Below are positions 18,125 through 26,695 of a stretch of DNA of 64,000 nt, piece by piece. Made by a program: the position numbers and the translations under genes. This DNA is from Clostridioides difficile CD160 (GTDB lineage: Bacteria > Bacillota > Clostridia > Peptostreptococcales > Peptostreptococcaceae), in NCBI RefSeq assembly GCF_000449425.2, contig NZ_AVHW01000089.1, positions 124,001 to 188,000 on the forward strand. Direction: 5' to 3'. The notes below the pieces were generated by a model, which saw only the letters and a program-made list of their open reading frames with translations, was not told the origin of the DNA and made no database searches. Position 1 is the stretch's first letter, and each line of letters begins with the position of its first letter.

Positions 18125-19327
18125 CTACTCCTTTACATAAAATACTATCAAAGTCCCATTGTCAGTTCTTCTCATATTAAGCCCACTTCCATACATCAGT
18201 TTGAGCCTTAAATGTACATTGTAAAGCCCAATCTTATTTTCAGGCATATTATCTCGATATACATTATTTATGATTTCCTCACTTATGCCTATACCATTAT
18301 CCTCAATTGATATCCTTACAGTATTTTCTAATGAATATGGTAACTTTTTTATAGATATTTTTACTGTGCCAGCCCTACCACTTTCTAAAATTCCATGTAT
18401 TATTGCATTTTCCACCAATGGCTGTATAATCAAACTTGGAATCTTTATATTTACATCATCTATATCATAAGATACAGTTAGTAATTCTCCAAATCTAGCC
18501 TTTTCTATCTCTACAAAAGATTTAACCTGTTCAACCTCTTTATTTATATCTATCAAATTATCACTATATTCCAGATTATATCTTAGATAAGTTGATAAAT
18601 TTATTATTAGCTCTCTTGCTTTATCTGGACTGAATCTTATAAATGACGCTATTGTGTTTAGGGAATTAAATAAAAAATGAGGATTAATCTGTCTTTGAAG
18701 TGCTTTTATTTCTGCTTTATTTCTTGCTTCTATATCTTTTTTATCCTTTTCAATCCCCTCAACTATGGATATAACAAATCCTATTCCAATCTGCCCAACA
18801 ACTAAAGGCAAATATATTCCACCAATTATTTGAATCGCTAAAGAATGTGGATGCGATATTAAATATATAAGTAGTATAGTAAAACTTTCAGAAACCATAC
18901 CTACCAGTATGCCATATATTACTCTATGTTGTTTTGGTATCCTCTTGTATAGAAATCCAGACAATACACCTGCTAGGATACTTGATAGAAGACATGGGAC
19001 AGATGTTATACCTCCAATATCCATAAAGTATCTATGAATACCAGAAAGAACCCCCGCTGTAATACCTACCATTGGTCCAAATAAAACGCCTCCTGATACT
19101 ATAGATATTATTCTGGTATTCACTATTGACCCCATATAGTTTATACCATTATAAGTACCAAATATGGCTAAAAACGTAAAAACTAATGCTATACAGACTA
19201 AATCATTAAAGCTATACTCTTCTTTTTGAAATATTTGCTTAAACATTTTTAACTTTGTTATCAAAAGAAATAGTACTACAATAAGACTTGTTTTTTCTAT
19301 TAATGCTATTAAAATTGATGTTTTCAT
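18125..19327 (-). CDS. LytS-type sensor histidine kinase (5TM-5TMR_LYT)
   Basis: 400 aa. Six or so N-terminal membrane segments (about residues 5-190) form the 5TMR_LYT sensor, including the conserved NTRIISIVSGGVLFGPMVG stretch. The kinase domain starts ALQRQINPHFLFNSLNTIASF with the phosphorylated His (about 218). The ATPase lobe has VENAIIHGI and DNGIGI. LytS/BtsS kinases respond to pyruvate or membrane potential in other species. It is first in the operon, reading into the regulator gene. Confidence 0.91.
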   Translation of the reverse strand: MKTSILIALIEKTSLIVVLFLLITKLKMFKQIFQKEEYSFNDLVCIALVFTFLAIFGTYNGINYMGSIVNTRIISIVSGGVLFGPMVGITAGVLSGIHRYFMDIGGITSVPCLLSSILAGVLSGFLYKRIPKQHRVIYGILVGMVSESFTILLIYLISHPHSLAIQIIGGIYLPLVVGQIGIGFVISIVEGIEKDKKDIEARNKAEIKALQRQINPHFLFNSLNTIASFIRFSPDKARELIINLSTYLRYNLEYSDNLIDINKEVEQVKSFVEIEKARFGELLTVSYDIDDVNIKIPSLIIQPLVENAIIHGILESGRAGTVKISIKKLPYSLENTVRISIEDNGIGISEEIINNVYRDNMPENKIGLYNVHLRLKLMYGSGLNMRRTDNGTLIVFYVKE

Positions 19328-19491
19328 ATTTTCCCTCTTAAAAATAAATCTTTACTTACTTTAAATTTATTATTTTTATTGTAAGTTAGATACACAAAAA
19401 TAAATTCCATAGTTATTGTATCATATCATCTATATAGAAACATAAATTCATGTAATTATATAAATTTAAAAAATGTTTTTTTGATATATTA

Positions 19492-19520
19492 TTGACAATT
19501 TTCATTATAAGAGTTAAAAT
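19492..19520 (+). promoter_or_regulatory. Sigma-A promoter of a plus-strand RNA
   Basis: TTGACA (19492-19497), 17-bp spacer, TAAAAT (19515-19520): a near-consensus promoter in a region with no plus-strand protein gene. Confidence 0.75.
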
Positions 19521-19526
19521 TAACTC

Positions 19527-19720
19527 ATAAATTACATATTGGGTATAAAGTACATATTTAAAGTTAGTTCAGAAGGCTATGGTTTTCTGATTTTTTTATG
19601 CTCAGTAGTGATATGCAAAAAAGACAGAGTTAACGTTAGTTAACTTTTACCTTTATTCTACTTTCCCCAAAGTAAGAATAATCTAACCCCTTTGAGATGA
19701 GCAAAAGCTCATCTTTTTTT
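19527..19720 (+). ncRNA. Candidate free-standing structured RNA of about 190 nt
   Basis: Lies between the promoter above and a strong terminator (GATGAGC-AAAA-GCTCATC-TTTTTTT, 19696-19720). Internal hairpins: TCAGAA/TTCTGA (19569-19590) followed by eight T (a possible early terminator), GTTAAC-GTTA-GTTAAC, and ACTTT-CCCC-AAAGT flanked by TTATTC/GAATAA. GTTAG near 19563 and CTAAC near 19683 could close a multibranch. No ORF of note. The length would suit 6S RNA, but I could not confirm its hallmark structure. It fills most of the 446-bp gap between lytS and trpS. Confidence 0.6.
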
Positions 19721-19730
19721 ATGTAAAAAT

Positions 19731-19762
19731 AAAGAGGATATTCATAAAATAATATCCTCTTT
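19731..19762 (-). terminator. Terminator of the mtnN-trpS operon
   Basis: AAAGAGGATATT/AATATCCTCTTT, a perfect 12-bp stem with an 8-base loop, followed by a U-rich stretch on the minus strand. Confidence 0.88.
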
Positions 19763-19773
19763 ATAACATATAA

Positions 19774-20775
19774 TTAATATCTTCTTTCTATAAAACCAAC
19801 TTTTTTATAAACTTTTCTAAGAGTTTTTCTAGCTTGTTTTTCAGCTTTTTCTGCTCCCATACTATATATTTTTTCTAAATAATCTTTATTATTAAGAAGA
19901 TCAGTATATCTTTCTCTTATAGGTCTTAAAGATTCTGATACCACTTCAGCTACATCTTCTTTAAATACTCCATATCCTTTACCTTCATACATATTTACAA
20001 TCTCTTCTACACTCTTTTTACTTAAATTAGAATATATATCAATTAGATTCTTAATACCAGGTTGTTCATCAGTATATTTCACAACACCTAAGGAATCAGT
20101 AACACTTCTTTTTATCTTTCTCTTTATAGAATCTGAATCATCAGCTAATAATATAAATGCATTTTCATTTGAATCAGATTTACTCATTTTCTTAGTTGGC
20201 TCCTGTAAACTCATTACTCTTGCTCCACCTTTTGGATAGTATCCTTCTGGAACTACAAAAGTAGGCGAAAATCTATTATTAAATCTATTTGCTAAATCAC
20301 GAGCTAATTCTAGATGTTGTTTTTGGTCATCTCCAACTGGAACCAAATCAGTTTGATACAACAATATATCAGCAGCCATAAGAACTGGATATGTGAATAA
20401 ACCTGCATTTAGATTTGCTTCACTCTTTTGTGATTTATCCTTAAATTGAGTCATTCTACTTAATTCACCCATATAAGTCATAGTATTTAATACCCACATA
20501 AGTTCAACATGCTCTTTGACATGTGACTGTATAAATATAGTATTTTTTTCTGGGTCTAATCCACAAGCTATATATTGAGCAAGCAATTCTATGGCATTAG
20601 CTCTCAAAACTTTAGGGTCCTGAGGTACTGTTATTGCATGTAAATCAACTATACTATAATAGCAATCATAATTATCTTGAAGTTCAGTCCAGTTTTTTAT
20701 AGCTCCTAAATAATTTCCTAAAGTCATTTTTCCTGATGGTTGTGCACCACTAAATATAACTTTTTTTTCACTCAT
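19774..20775 (-). CDS. trpS: Tryptophanyl-tRNA synthetase
   Basis: Charges tRNA-Trp. 333 aa, full length for class I TrpRS. The HIGH-equivalent is in SGAQPSGKMTLGNYLGAI (about residues 9-26), GDDQKQHLELARDLANRFN is present, and the KMSKS loop reads KKMSKSDSN near 195. The ATG follows TAAGGAGG. It is downstream of mtnN (23 bp) and shares the T-box leader, whose specifier codon is UGG. Confidence 0.97.
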   Translation of the reverse strand: MSEKKVIFSGAQPSGKMTLGNYLGAIKNWTELQDNYDCYYSIVDLHAITVPQDPKVLRANAIELLAQYIACGLDPEKNTIFIQSHVKEHVELMWVLNTMTYMGELSRMTQFKDKSQKSEANLNAGLFTYPVLMAADILLYQTDLVPVGDDQKQHLELARDLANRFNNRFSPTFVVPEGYYPKGGARVMSLQEPTKKMSKSDSNENAFILLADDSDSIKRKIKRSVTDSLGVVKYTDEQPGIKNLIDIYSNLSKKSVEEIVNMYEGKGYGVFKEDVAEVVSESLRPIRERYTDLLNNKDYLEKIYSMGAEKAEKQARKTLRKVYKKVGFIERRY

Positions 20776-20798
20776 TTTATTTGTACCTCCTTATATAC

Positions 20799-21497
20799 TT
20801 ATATTGATTTTAGCATGTTTAAAACTATATCCTTAGAATTATTGGCAGCATCATGCACAAATACATCATACGTAACATCAGCACTTCCATCTGCCTTATC
20901 AGACATTGCTCTTATTATTACAAATGGAGTATCATTTAAATAACATACATGAGCTATAGCTCCACCTTCCATTTCGCCACAATATCCACCAAAATCATTT
21001 ACTAATTCATCTTTTAATTCTTTAGAATTTATAAATTTATCTCCTGTAACGACTCTTCCTTTCAGTACTTTGTGAGTCTTTACTTCTTCTACAGAAGATT
21101 TATAAGCAGCGTCTATAAGTCTTTCATCTGCTTTAAATACAGAAGTCTTCATTCTTGGTATAACTCCCTTAGGGTCTCCAAATGCTGTAGTATCTATATC
21201 ATATTGTATAGCATCAGTAGATATTACTATGTCATTAACATCAAGATTTTCGTTCAAAGCTCCTGCAACACCTGTATTAACAATAGCATCAACTTTAAAT
21301 TCACTTATTAGTATCTGTGCACAAAGAGCAGAATTAACTTTACCTATACCACATTTTACTAATACTACATTTTTTCCTTCTAACGTTCCTTGATGAAACT
21401 CTAAACTAGCTTTTTTTACAGTTTCTTTAATATCCATTAAATTAACTAAGATACTTACTTCTTCATCCATTGCACCTATAATTCCTATTACGTTCAT
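20799..21497 (-). CDS. mtnN: 5'-methylthioadenosine / S-adenosylhomocysteine nucleosidase
   Basis: Hydrolyses MTA and SAH to adenine plus the thioribose product; clears SAM by-products and feeds the LuxS pathway. 232 aa. N-terminus IGIIGAMDEEV with the catalytic-region Glu, NTGVAGALNENLDVNDIVIST, EMEGGAIAHVCY with the ribose-binding Met-Glu (about 175), and RAMSDKADG with the catalytic Asp (about 200). All key residues are present. It is the first gene after the Trp T-box, so a SAM-cycle enzyme seems tied to tryptophan supply. Confidence 0.95.
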   Translation of the reverse strand: MNVIGIIGAMDEEVSILVNLMDIKETVKKASLEFHQGTLEGKNVVLVKCGIGKVNSALCAQILISEFKVDAIVNTGVAGALNENLDVNDIVISTDAIQYDIDTTAFGDPKGVIPRMKTSVFKADERLIDAAYKSSVEEVKTHKVLKGRVVTGDKFINSKELKDELVNDFGGYCGEMEGGAIAHVCYLNDTPFVIIRAMSDKADGSADVTYDVFVHDAANNSKDIVLNMLKSI

Positions 21498-21520
21498 TTT
21501 TCCTCCTAAATTTTCTATAT

Positions 21521-21775
21521 TAAAAAATCCGTCCTAAATCAATAGGACGGATATATTTTCCGTGGTACCACCTAAATTTATATATACTCAAAGTTGAATA
21601 TATATATCTCAATATATGCTGTAACGTGCACACACGATATCAGATACTCTGTAGCCTTAAACTACATTTCACCTTACTCCTCAAAGACCCAATTCAATAA
21701 ACACTTTTTATTAAGTTCTCAGCACCCTTAATTCTCTGTACAAAAGTATATTTATTTACTATTTCTTATCACAGG
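21521..21775 (-). promoter_or_regulatory. T-box riboswitch, tRNA-Trp specific
   Basis: On the minus strand the T-box motif AGGTGGTACCACGG (21573-21560) precedes the terminator stem ATCCGTCCTA/TAGGACGGAT and its U run. Stem I has the conserved AGAGAATTAAGGGTGCTGAGA apical region. The specifier is UGG (21691-21689). Alignment to the Ile T-box in this window, nine bases before the shared TTGAG, puts UGG exactly where AUC stands. It controls mtnN-trpS. Confidence 0.93.
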
Positions 21776-21871
21776 ATTCAATTTATTAATTTCTTTATTT
21801 TATAATATTCCTTACACTATAAATTGTCAACTATATATTATAATATCCAAAAGAAATTCTTAAAATACATT

Positions 21872-23275
21872 TTATTTAGCTGTTTTCTTTTCATATCTAT
21901 TCCACAACCATATACCAGATAGTATAACTAGAAGACCTCCACCAATCATCTCTATCTCATATATGATATTTTCAGCAAATGTAGGCATAACTGGTGCTGC
22001 AGATAACAATATACCAACTACAGTTACTGTTAAAACCATTTTCGCTAAACCTATACAAGTACTTGTTGATTTTGCCATAGTATAAGGTCTAATTTCATCT
22101 GGTCTCTCTTTTCTTAATTTAATATAAGAAGCATATAATAACACATATGGGAATAAAGCAGTTAATGCTGTCATAGTTACAAGAACATTATATATAGCGT
22201 CAACAGAAGGCATTAATGTCGTCACTAATAATATTATAGTAACTATTATTGCTTGAAGTATAACAGCTTTAGAAGGTATTTTATGTTCATTTACTTCTAC
22301 TAAGCTATCTGGGAATACCCCTTTTTTGACACTACCAAATAACATTTTTATTGGTGATGCTATGTAAAGAACTATCGCTCCTAATATTGAAAAAGCTATA
22401 CCAAAAGCTATTAATTGAACCAACCAAGACCCTATTCCTAAAGATTGACAAACAGCTGCAAGTGCATCTAGCACACCTTTAGAAGCAGTAATTTCGTCTG
22501 GTGGTATTATCATTGTTATTGCAATTGAACCTAATACATATAATGAAGCTACTATTCCAGCTGATATTAATATCGCCTTAGGGAAGTTCTTCTCAGGCTT
22601 ATCTATCTCTGTTATAAAGTTAGCCGCAGTTTCTGCTCCTGCTAAACCAAACATTATAGCTGATATAGCAACAAATGCATCCATATTAAGTTTTGGAGTC
22701 ATTGAAGCTATTGTATATGTTGAAGCTATATCATGTTTTTTCAATACAAATACTGCTACAAATGAAAATATTATAAGTATCGCACTTGGTATTGTTGAAC
22801 CTAATGCACCTGTGTTAGTAAATATCTTTGTAAAACTTATTCCTTTAGTTGCTATAAGAGATAATGCCCAGAATATTACTAAAGATAATATAAGTACAAA
22901 CATCTTATTATCAGCAAGTGCTGGATTTCCTATTGTATAAGAAACATTTACTGCTAAGAAAGTTAAGAATGAAGAATACCAAAATATTTTAGCTGTCCAG
23001 TTTAACCAAGAAACTAAAAATCCATATTTTTCTCCAAAGGCTTCCTTAACCCAATCATATAAACCTCCATCGCCTTTTTGATATGTAGATGCTAACTCAG
23101 CACAAATTAAAGCTCCTGGTACGAAATATATAAATGAGAATAATAACCACATAGGTATTGCACCTAATCCTAAACCAAAGCTTGATGCTGTAGATTTAGC
23201 TATCCATCTTATACCATATAAAGCCGATACATTCATAAATACCAAACTCCATAGGCCTATTTTTTTCTTTTCCAT
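21872..23275 (-). CDS. APC-superfamily amino-acid permease (copy 1)
   Basis: 467 aa, about 12 membrane segments. Starts MEKKKIGLWSLVFMNVSALYG, then SFGLGLGAIPMWLL, GDGGLYDWVKEAFG and FGLAGAETAANFITEIDKPEK, typical of the glutamate:GABA-antiporter/YjeM branch of APC transporters. Substrate unknown. It is strongly similar along its whole length to the protein at 48276-49694. It is divergent from an M24 peptidase gene, and the second copy also neighbours an M24 gene, so the pair may take up and process a peptide or amino-acid derivative. The unusual ribosome site GAGAGGAG lies about 12 bp before the ATG. Confidence 0.85.
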   Translation of the reverse strand: MEKKKIGLWSLVFMNVSALYGIRWIAKSTASSFGLGLGAIPMWLLFSFIYFVPGALICAELASTYQKGDGGLYDWVKEAFGEKYGFLVSWLNWTAKIFWYSSFLTFLAVNVSYTIGNPALADNKMFVLILSLVIFWALSLIATKGISFTKIFTNTGALGSTIPSAILIIFSFVAVFVLKKHDIASTYTIASMTPKLNMDAFVAISAIMFGLAGAETAANFITEIDKPEKNFPKAILISAGIVASLYVLGSIAITMIIPPDEITASKGVLDALAAVCQSLGIGSWLVQLIAFGIAFSILGAIVLYIASPIKMLFGSVKKGVFPDSLVEVNEHKIPSKAVILQAIIVTIILLVTTLMPSVDAIYNVLVTMTALTALFPYVLLYASYIKLRKERPDEIRPYTMAKSTSTCIGLAKMVLTVTVVGILLSAAPVMPTFAENIIYEIEMIGGGLLVILSGIWLWNRYEKKTAK

Positions 23276-23770
23276 CCTAATCTAAATTCTCCTCTCTATT
23301 AATTAGTTAAAAGTTGATTTCAAAATTGATAAAATAGATTCATTGTCATTAAATCAATTATTTTCAAAATTTTCAATTTATTAATGTCGTTTATTGATAA
23401 AATCTAAATACTTTGAAATCAAATTTTATTAAAAATGATAAATTACAAAAGCTCTACCACTTTAATTCTAATCATACTAAATTTTTAAAATTGTTTCAAT
23501 ATTATTTTAATATAAAATTTTATTTATTATTTTTCATGATTATATAAAAAGCTTAAATACACAACTTTATGGATTGTATTCATCATTTATATAAATTTTT
23601 CACAATAAAAAATCATTTTACCTCTACATTTAATGTGAAAATGAGGATTAAATTTAATATAAAAAATATATAACAAATTTTTTTTATATTTCTAGAAGAA
23701 AAGTATACTCTTTTTTGTTTAATAATGCTAAAATTGATTTGTATTGAATTTTGATTAGGAGGAAATTATT
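23276..23770. other. Divergent control region between permease 1 and the M24 peptidase
   Basis: 495 bp, extremely AT-rich, no gene seen. Minus-strand promoter TTGAAA (23499-23494), 17 bp, TATGAT (23476-23471), giving a leader of about 190 nt for the permease. Plus-strand extended -10 TGCTAAAAT (23726-23734) with a poor -35, about 35 bp before the peptidase start. Repeated ATTGATAAA-like words occur between 23315 and 23450. No convincing operator was identified. Confidence 0.45.
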
Positions 23771-24847
23771 ATGAAGACTCAAAGATTAAATGCTGTACTT
23801 GAACAAATGAAAAAAGATGATATTTCTCAAATGTTGGTAAGTGACCCTACTTCGATATTTTATCTAACAGGAACACTAATCCATCCAGGTGAAAGATTAT
23901 TAGCATTATATCTAAATTTAAATGGTAATAATAAATTATTTATAAATGAATTATTCCCAGTTGCAGAAGATTTAGGTGTTGAAATGGTTTGGTTTAATGA
24001 TACTCAAAATCCAGTAGAAATAATAACTGAACATATAGACAAAAATGCTACTATGGGTGTTGATAAAAACTGGCCAGCTAGATTCTTATTAAACTTAATG
24101 GAATTAGGTGGAGGAAGTAAATTTGTAAATTCATCTTATATAATAGATACTTTAAGAATGTGTAAAGATGAAGAAGAAAAAGAATTAATGAGAATAGCTT
24201 CAAGATTGAATGACAAGAGTATGGAGCAACTTAAAGCTACTGTTTCTGGTGAACTTACAGAGAAACAACTTGTTGGTAAATTATCTAAAATATATGAAGA
24301 TTTAGGTGCTGACGGATTCTCATTTGACCCTATTATAGGATTTGGACCTAATGGAGCTAATCCACATGGTGAACCTGGAAATGCACTTGTAAAACCAGGA
24401 GATGCAATAATATTAGATATAGGTTGTATAAAAGATAATTATTGTGCTGATATGACAAGAACTGTATTCTATAAAGAAATACCTGAAAAAGGTAGAGAAA
24501 TATTTGAAATAGTTCTTGAGGCTAATAAGAGAGCTGAAGCTATTGTAAAACCAGGAGTTAGATTCTGTGATATAGATGCTGCTGCTCGTGATTACATAAC
24601 TGAAAAAGGATATGGACAATACTTCACTCATAGAACTGGTCACTCTATAGGACTTGAAGTTCATGATAAGGGAGATGTATCTTCTATAAATACAGATGTT
24701 GTACAACCAGGAATGATATTCTCTATAGAGCCAGGTATATATTTACCAGGTGAGTTTGGAGTTAGAATAGAAGATTTAGTACTTGTTACTGAAGATGGTT
24801 GCGAGATATTAAATAAATATGATAAAGAAATATGTGTAGTTGGTTAA
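23771..24847 (+). CDS. Xaa-Pro aminopeptidase/dipeptidase (M24B), metal ligands intact
   Basis: Metallopeptidase that removes residues next to proline. 358 aa: creatinase-like N-terminal domain (1-120), then the pita-bread catalytic domain. The five metal ligands are visible: both aspartates in ILDIGCIKDNYCADMTRT (about residues 215-232), His in HRTGHSIGLE (about 283), Glu in FSIEPGIYL (about 318) and Glu in GVRIEDLVLV (about 332). Strong AGGAGG site at 23758. Divergent from permease 1. Compare the M24 protein at 49742-50881, which lacks several of these ligands. Confidence 0.93.
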   Translation: MKTQRLNAVLEQMKKDDISQMLVSDPTSIFYLTGTLIHPGERLLALYLNLNGNNKLFINELFPVAEDLGVEMVWFNDTQNPVEIITEHIDKNATMGVDKNWPARFLLNLMELGGGSKFVNSSYIIDTLRMCKDEEEKELMRIASRLNDKSMEQLKATVSGELTEKQLVGKLSKIYEDLGADGFSFDPIIGFGPNGANPHGEPGNALVKPGDAIILDIGCIKDNYCADMTRTVFYKEIPEKGREIFEIVLEANKRAEAIVKPGVRFCDIDAAARDYITEKGYGQYFTHRTGHSIGLEVHDKGDVSSINTDVVQPGMIFSIEPGIYLPGEFGVRIEDLVLVTEDGCEILNKYDKEICVVG

Positions 24848-24876
24848 TTATAAAATTAACTCAATAGAAATAAAAT

Positions 24877-24916
24877 AAGCCATATAAAAATGCTTTTAAG
24901 CATTTTTATATGGCTT
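24877..24916. terminator. Bidirectional terminator between the M24 peptidase and degV genes
   Basis: AAGCCATATAAAAATGCT/AGCATTTTTATATGGCTT, a perfect 18-bp stem with a short loop between convergent genes. U-rich on the plus side (TTAATTTT). Confidence 0.88.
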
Positions 24917-24934
24917 TAATTTTCAGCTCATGAC

Positions 24935-25777
24935 TTATATAGCTGTTATTAAAATTGCACCTTTTGAAGTATATGTACCCATAACTGAGCCAACTTCACA
25001 GATTACAACATCTTTATATTTTACATCTTTTTCCATAACTTCCCTTACTTTTTGAGCCTTCTCAGGGCAGTTTGCATGTCCTATAAATAAAACCTTTTCT
25101 TCTCTGTCTTTAATTTTAGACTCTACCAAATTAATTAGTTTTTTTAAGCTATTACCTTCACCTCTTGCCTTATCTATCGGAGTTACAATTCCATCTGCAA
25201 CTTGTATTATTGCCTTAAAATTCAATGTATTTATAATTTTCCCTGCTATAGGGTTTATTCTACCTCCCTTAATAGCATTTTCTAAAGTCTCTAAAGTTCC
25301 AAAAAATGGAGGATTATCTTTATATTTATCTATTATTGAAACAATTTCTTCGATTTCTTTTCCTTCTTTTATTAATATTGCTGCCTTTAACACCAGTTGT
25401 CCTATTCCAATTGAGCCACTAAGCGAGTCTATAACCTCAACTTTCTTATTGTTCCCTTCCTTTTCAAACATATCTTTTGCTAAAAGTGCACTATTATAAG
25501 TACCAGATAGACCTGAACTTATATTAATGACCAAAACACTTTCTTCTTGGCAATGATATGCTTCTAAAAATTTATCAGGTGAAGGGCATGATGTTTTTGG
25601 TAGTACCTTACTTTCACTCATTTTTCTATAGAAAGTTTCGTTATCTATTTCCTTTCCAGATATATAACTTTCTTCTCCAAAAGATACATTTAAACCAACA
25701 ACTTCAATGTTGTATTTTTCTATTATATCATTAGGTAAGTCACATGCACTGTCCACTATCAATTTTATTTTATCCAT
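24935..25777 (-). CDS. DegV-family fatty-acid-binding protein (FakB-like)
   Basis: DegV/FakB proteins present a bound fatty acid to the kinase FakA for phospholipid synthesis. 280 aa, normal length. N-terminal IVDSACDLPNDIIEKYNIEV, the TSCPSP motif (about residues 61-66), SGLSGTYNSA (about 88-97) and GGRINPIAGK (about 170) are family signatures. Its promoter is overlapped by a perfect palindrome and a divergent TetR gene follows, so it is probably repressed by that regulator. Confidence 0.9.
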   Translation of the reverse strand: MDKIKLIVDSACDLPNDIIEKYNIEVVGLNVSFGEESYISGKEIDNETFYRKMSESKVLPKTSCPSPDKFLEAYHCQEESVLVINISSGLSGTYNSALLAKDMFEKEGNNKKVEVIDSLSGSIGIGQLVLKAAILIKEGKEIEEIVSIIDKYKDNPPFFGTLETLENAIKGGRINPIAGKIINTLNFKAIIQVADGIVTPIDKARGEGNSLKKLINLVESKIKDREEKVLFIGHANCPEKAQKVREVMEKDVKYKDVVICEVGSVMGTYTSKGAILITAI

Positions 25778-25815
25778 ATTAACCTCACTATAAGATATTG
25801 TTTTTATTTATTCAG

Positions 25816-25831
25816 TCGGTCGTACGACCGA
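25816..25831. promoter_or_regulatory. Perfect 16-bp palindromic operator over the degV transcription start
   Basis: TCGGTCGTACGACCGA is its own reverse complement and strikingly GC-rich for this genome. It lies just downstream of the degV -10 box, about where transcription should start, which is ideal for repression. The likely binder is the TetR protein at 25962. Confidence 0.8.
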
Positions 25832-25841
25832 TTTAATTATT

Positions 25842-25870
25842 ATTTTATATTTTGAATGGAAAAAAGTCAA
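25842..25870 (-). promoter_or_regulatory. degV promoter
   Basis: TTGACT (25870-25865), 17-bp spacer, TAAAAT (25847-25842) on the minus strand; the operator begins 10 bp downstream. Confidence 0.75.
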
Positions 25871-25891
25871 TAGATATAGATTCTTGCTTTA

Positions 25892-25920
25892 TTGACAATA
25901 AATATCCATAAGCTTATAAT
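25892..25920 (+). promoter_or_regulatory. Promoter of the TetR gene
   Basis: Fully consensus TTGACA (25892-25897), 17 bp, TATAAT (25915-25920). No palindrome overlaps it, so this regulator is probably not strongly self-repressed through the 25816 site. Confidence 0.82.
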
Positions 25921-25961
25921 GTTATTAATTTGTTATAAATATACATAGAAAGGTAGGTTTT

Positions 25962-26534
25962 ATGAAAACAAACAATATGAAACAGGCTATTTTATCATCT
26001 GCAACCAATTTAATAGCCAAAAATGGAGTTCAAAATACTAGTCTTGCTGATATTGCAAAAGATGTAAATATAAGTAAGGGTACTTTGTATTATCACTATG
26101 CATCTAAAAATGATATTATATATGATATTGCGGATACTCATTTAGAAGTTATAACAAGTGCTATATTAAACTGTGTAAAAAACGTCAAATCAAAAAATTC
26201 TCAAATAGAAATGGTTAACTTAATCTTAGAGAAAATATCTACTATAGAAAGTCGTGGTAGAGTACATATGTATCTTATTTGTGAAGCAATTACTTCAAAT
26301 GATGATTTGAAAGAAAGAATGAGATTAAAATATATTGAATGGAGAACTACTCTTAAATCTGAAATTGTTGAGTCATTAGAAAAATACAGTAGTAGTGAAA
26401 ATGAACAGGATGCTGAGTCATTTTCTTTCTTACTTATGTCTATAGTTGATGGTTTGGTTGTTCAAAGCCTATTAAAAACAGAAAAAATACCTTATGAAAA
26501 TATAGCTTCTTTTTTAGTCAATCATTGGATTTAA
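25962..26534 (+). CDS. TetR-family regulator of degV
   Basis: 190 aa. N-terminal helix-turn-helix at about residues 8-50 (TSLADIAKDVNISKGTLYYHYASKNDII), then a helical ligand-binding domain without a recognisable subfamily. Ribosome site GAAAGGTAGG. Divergent from degV with the palindrome between them. A fatty-acid or acyl-CoA ligand would fit the partner gene but is inference only. Confidence 0.88.
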   Translation: MKTNNMKQAILSSATNLIAKNGVQNTSLADIAKDVNISKGTLYYHYASKNDIIYDIADTHLEVITSAILNCVKNVKSKNSQIEMVNLILEKISTIESRGRVHMYLICEAITSNDDLKERMRLKYIEWRTTLKSEIVESLEKYSSSENEQDAESFSFLLMSIVDGLVVQSLLKTEKIPYENIASFLVNHWI

Positions 26535-26556
26535 ATTTAATTCTTAATAATTAATA

Positions 26557-26597
26557 AAAGTGAACTATTAAAGTTTTTGAATTTAACAGTTCACTTT
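26557..26597 (+). terminator. Terminator of the TetR gene
   Basis: AAAGTGAACT/AGTTCACTTT stem extended by TTAAA/TTTAA, followed by CTTATTTATT. Confidence 0.75.
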
Positions 26598-26695
26598 CTT
26601 ATTTATTAACAATAATTTTTATTTAAAATATTTAATTTTTATTTAAACCTTCATGGAATCACAAAATAAAAATCTTTTACAAACTTTAAATATTT

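Noticed and set aside
23330-23400. CodY-like box upstream of permease 1
   Set aside because: The AATTTT/GAAAAT words are wrongly spaced, and such matches are expected by chance in DNA this AT-rich.
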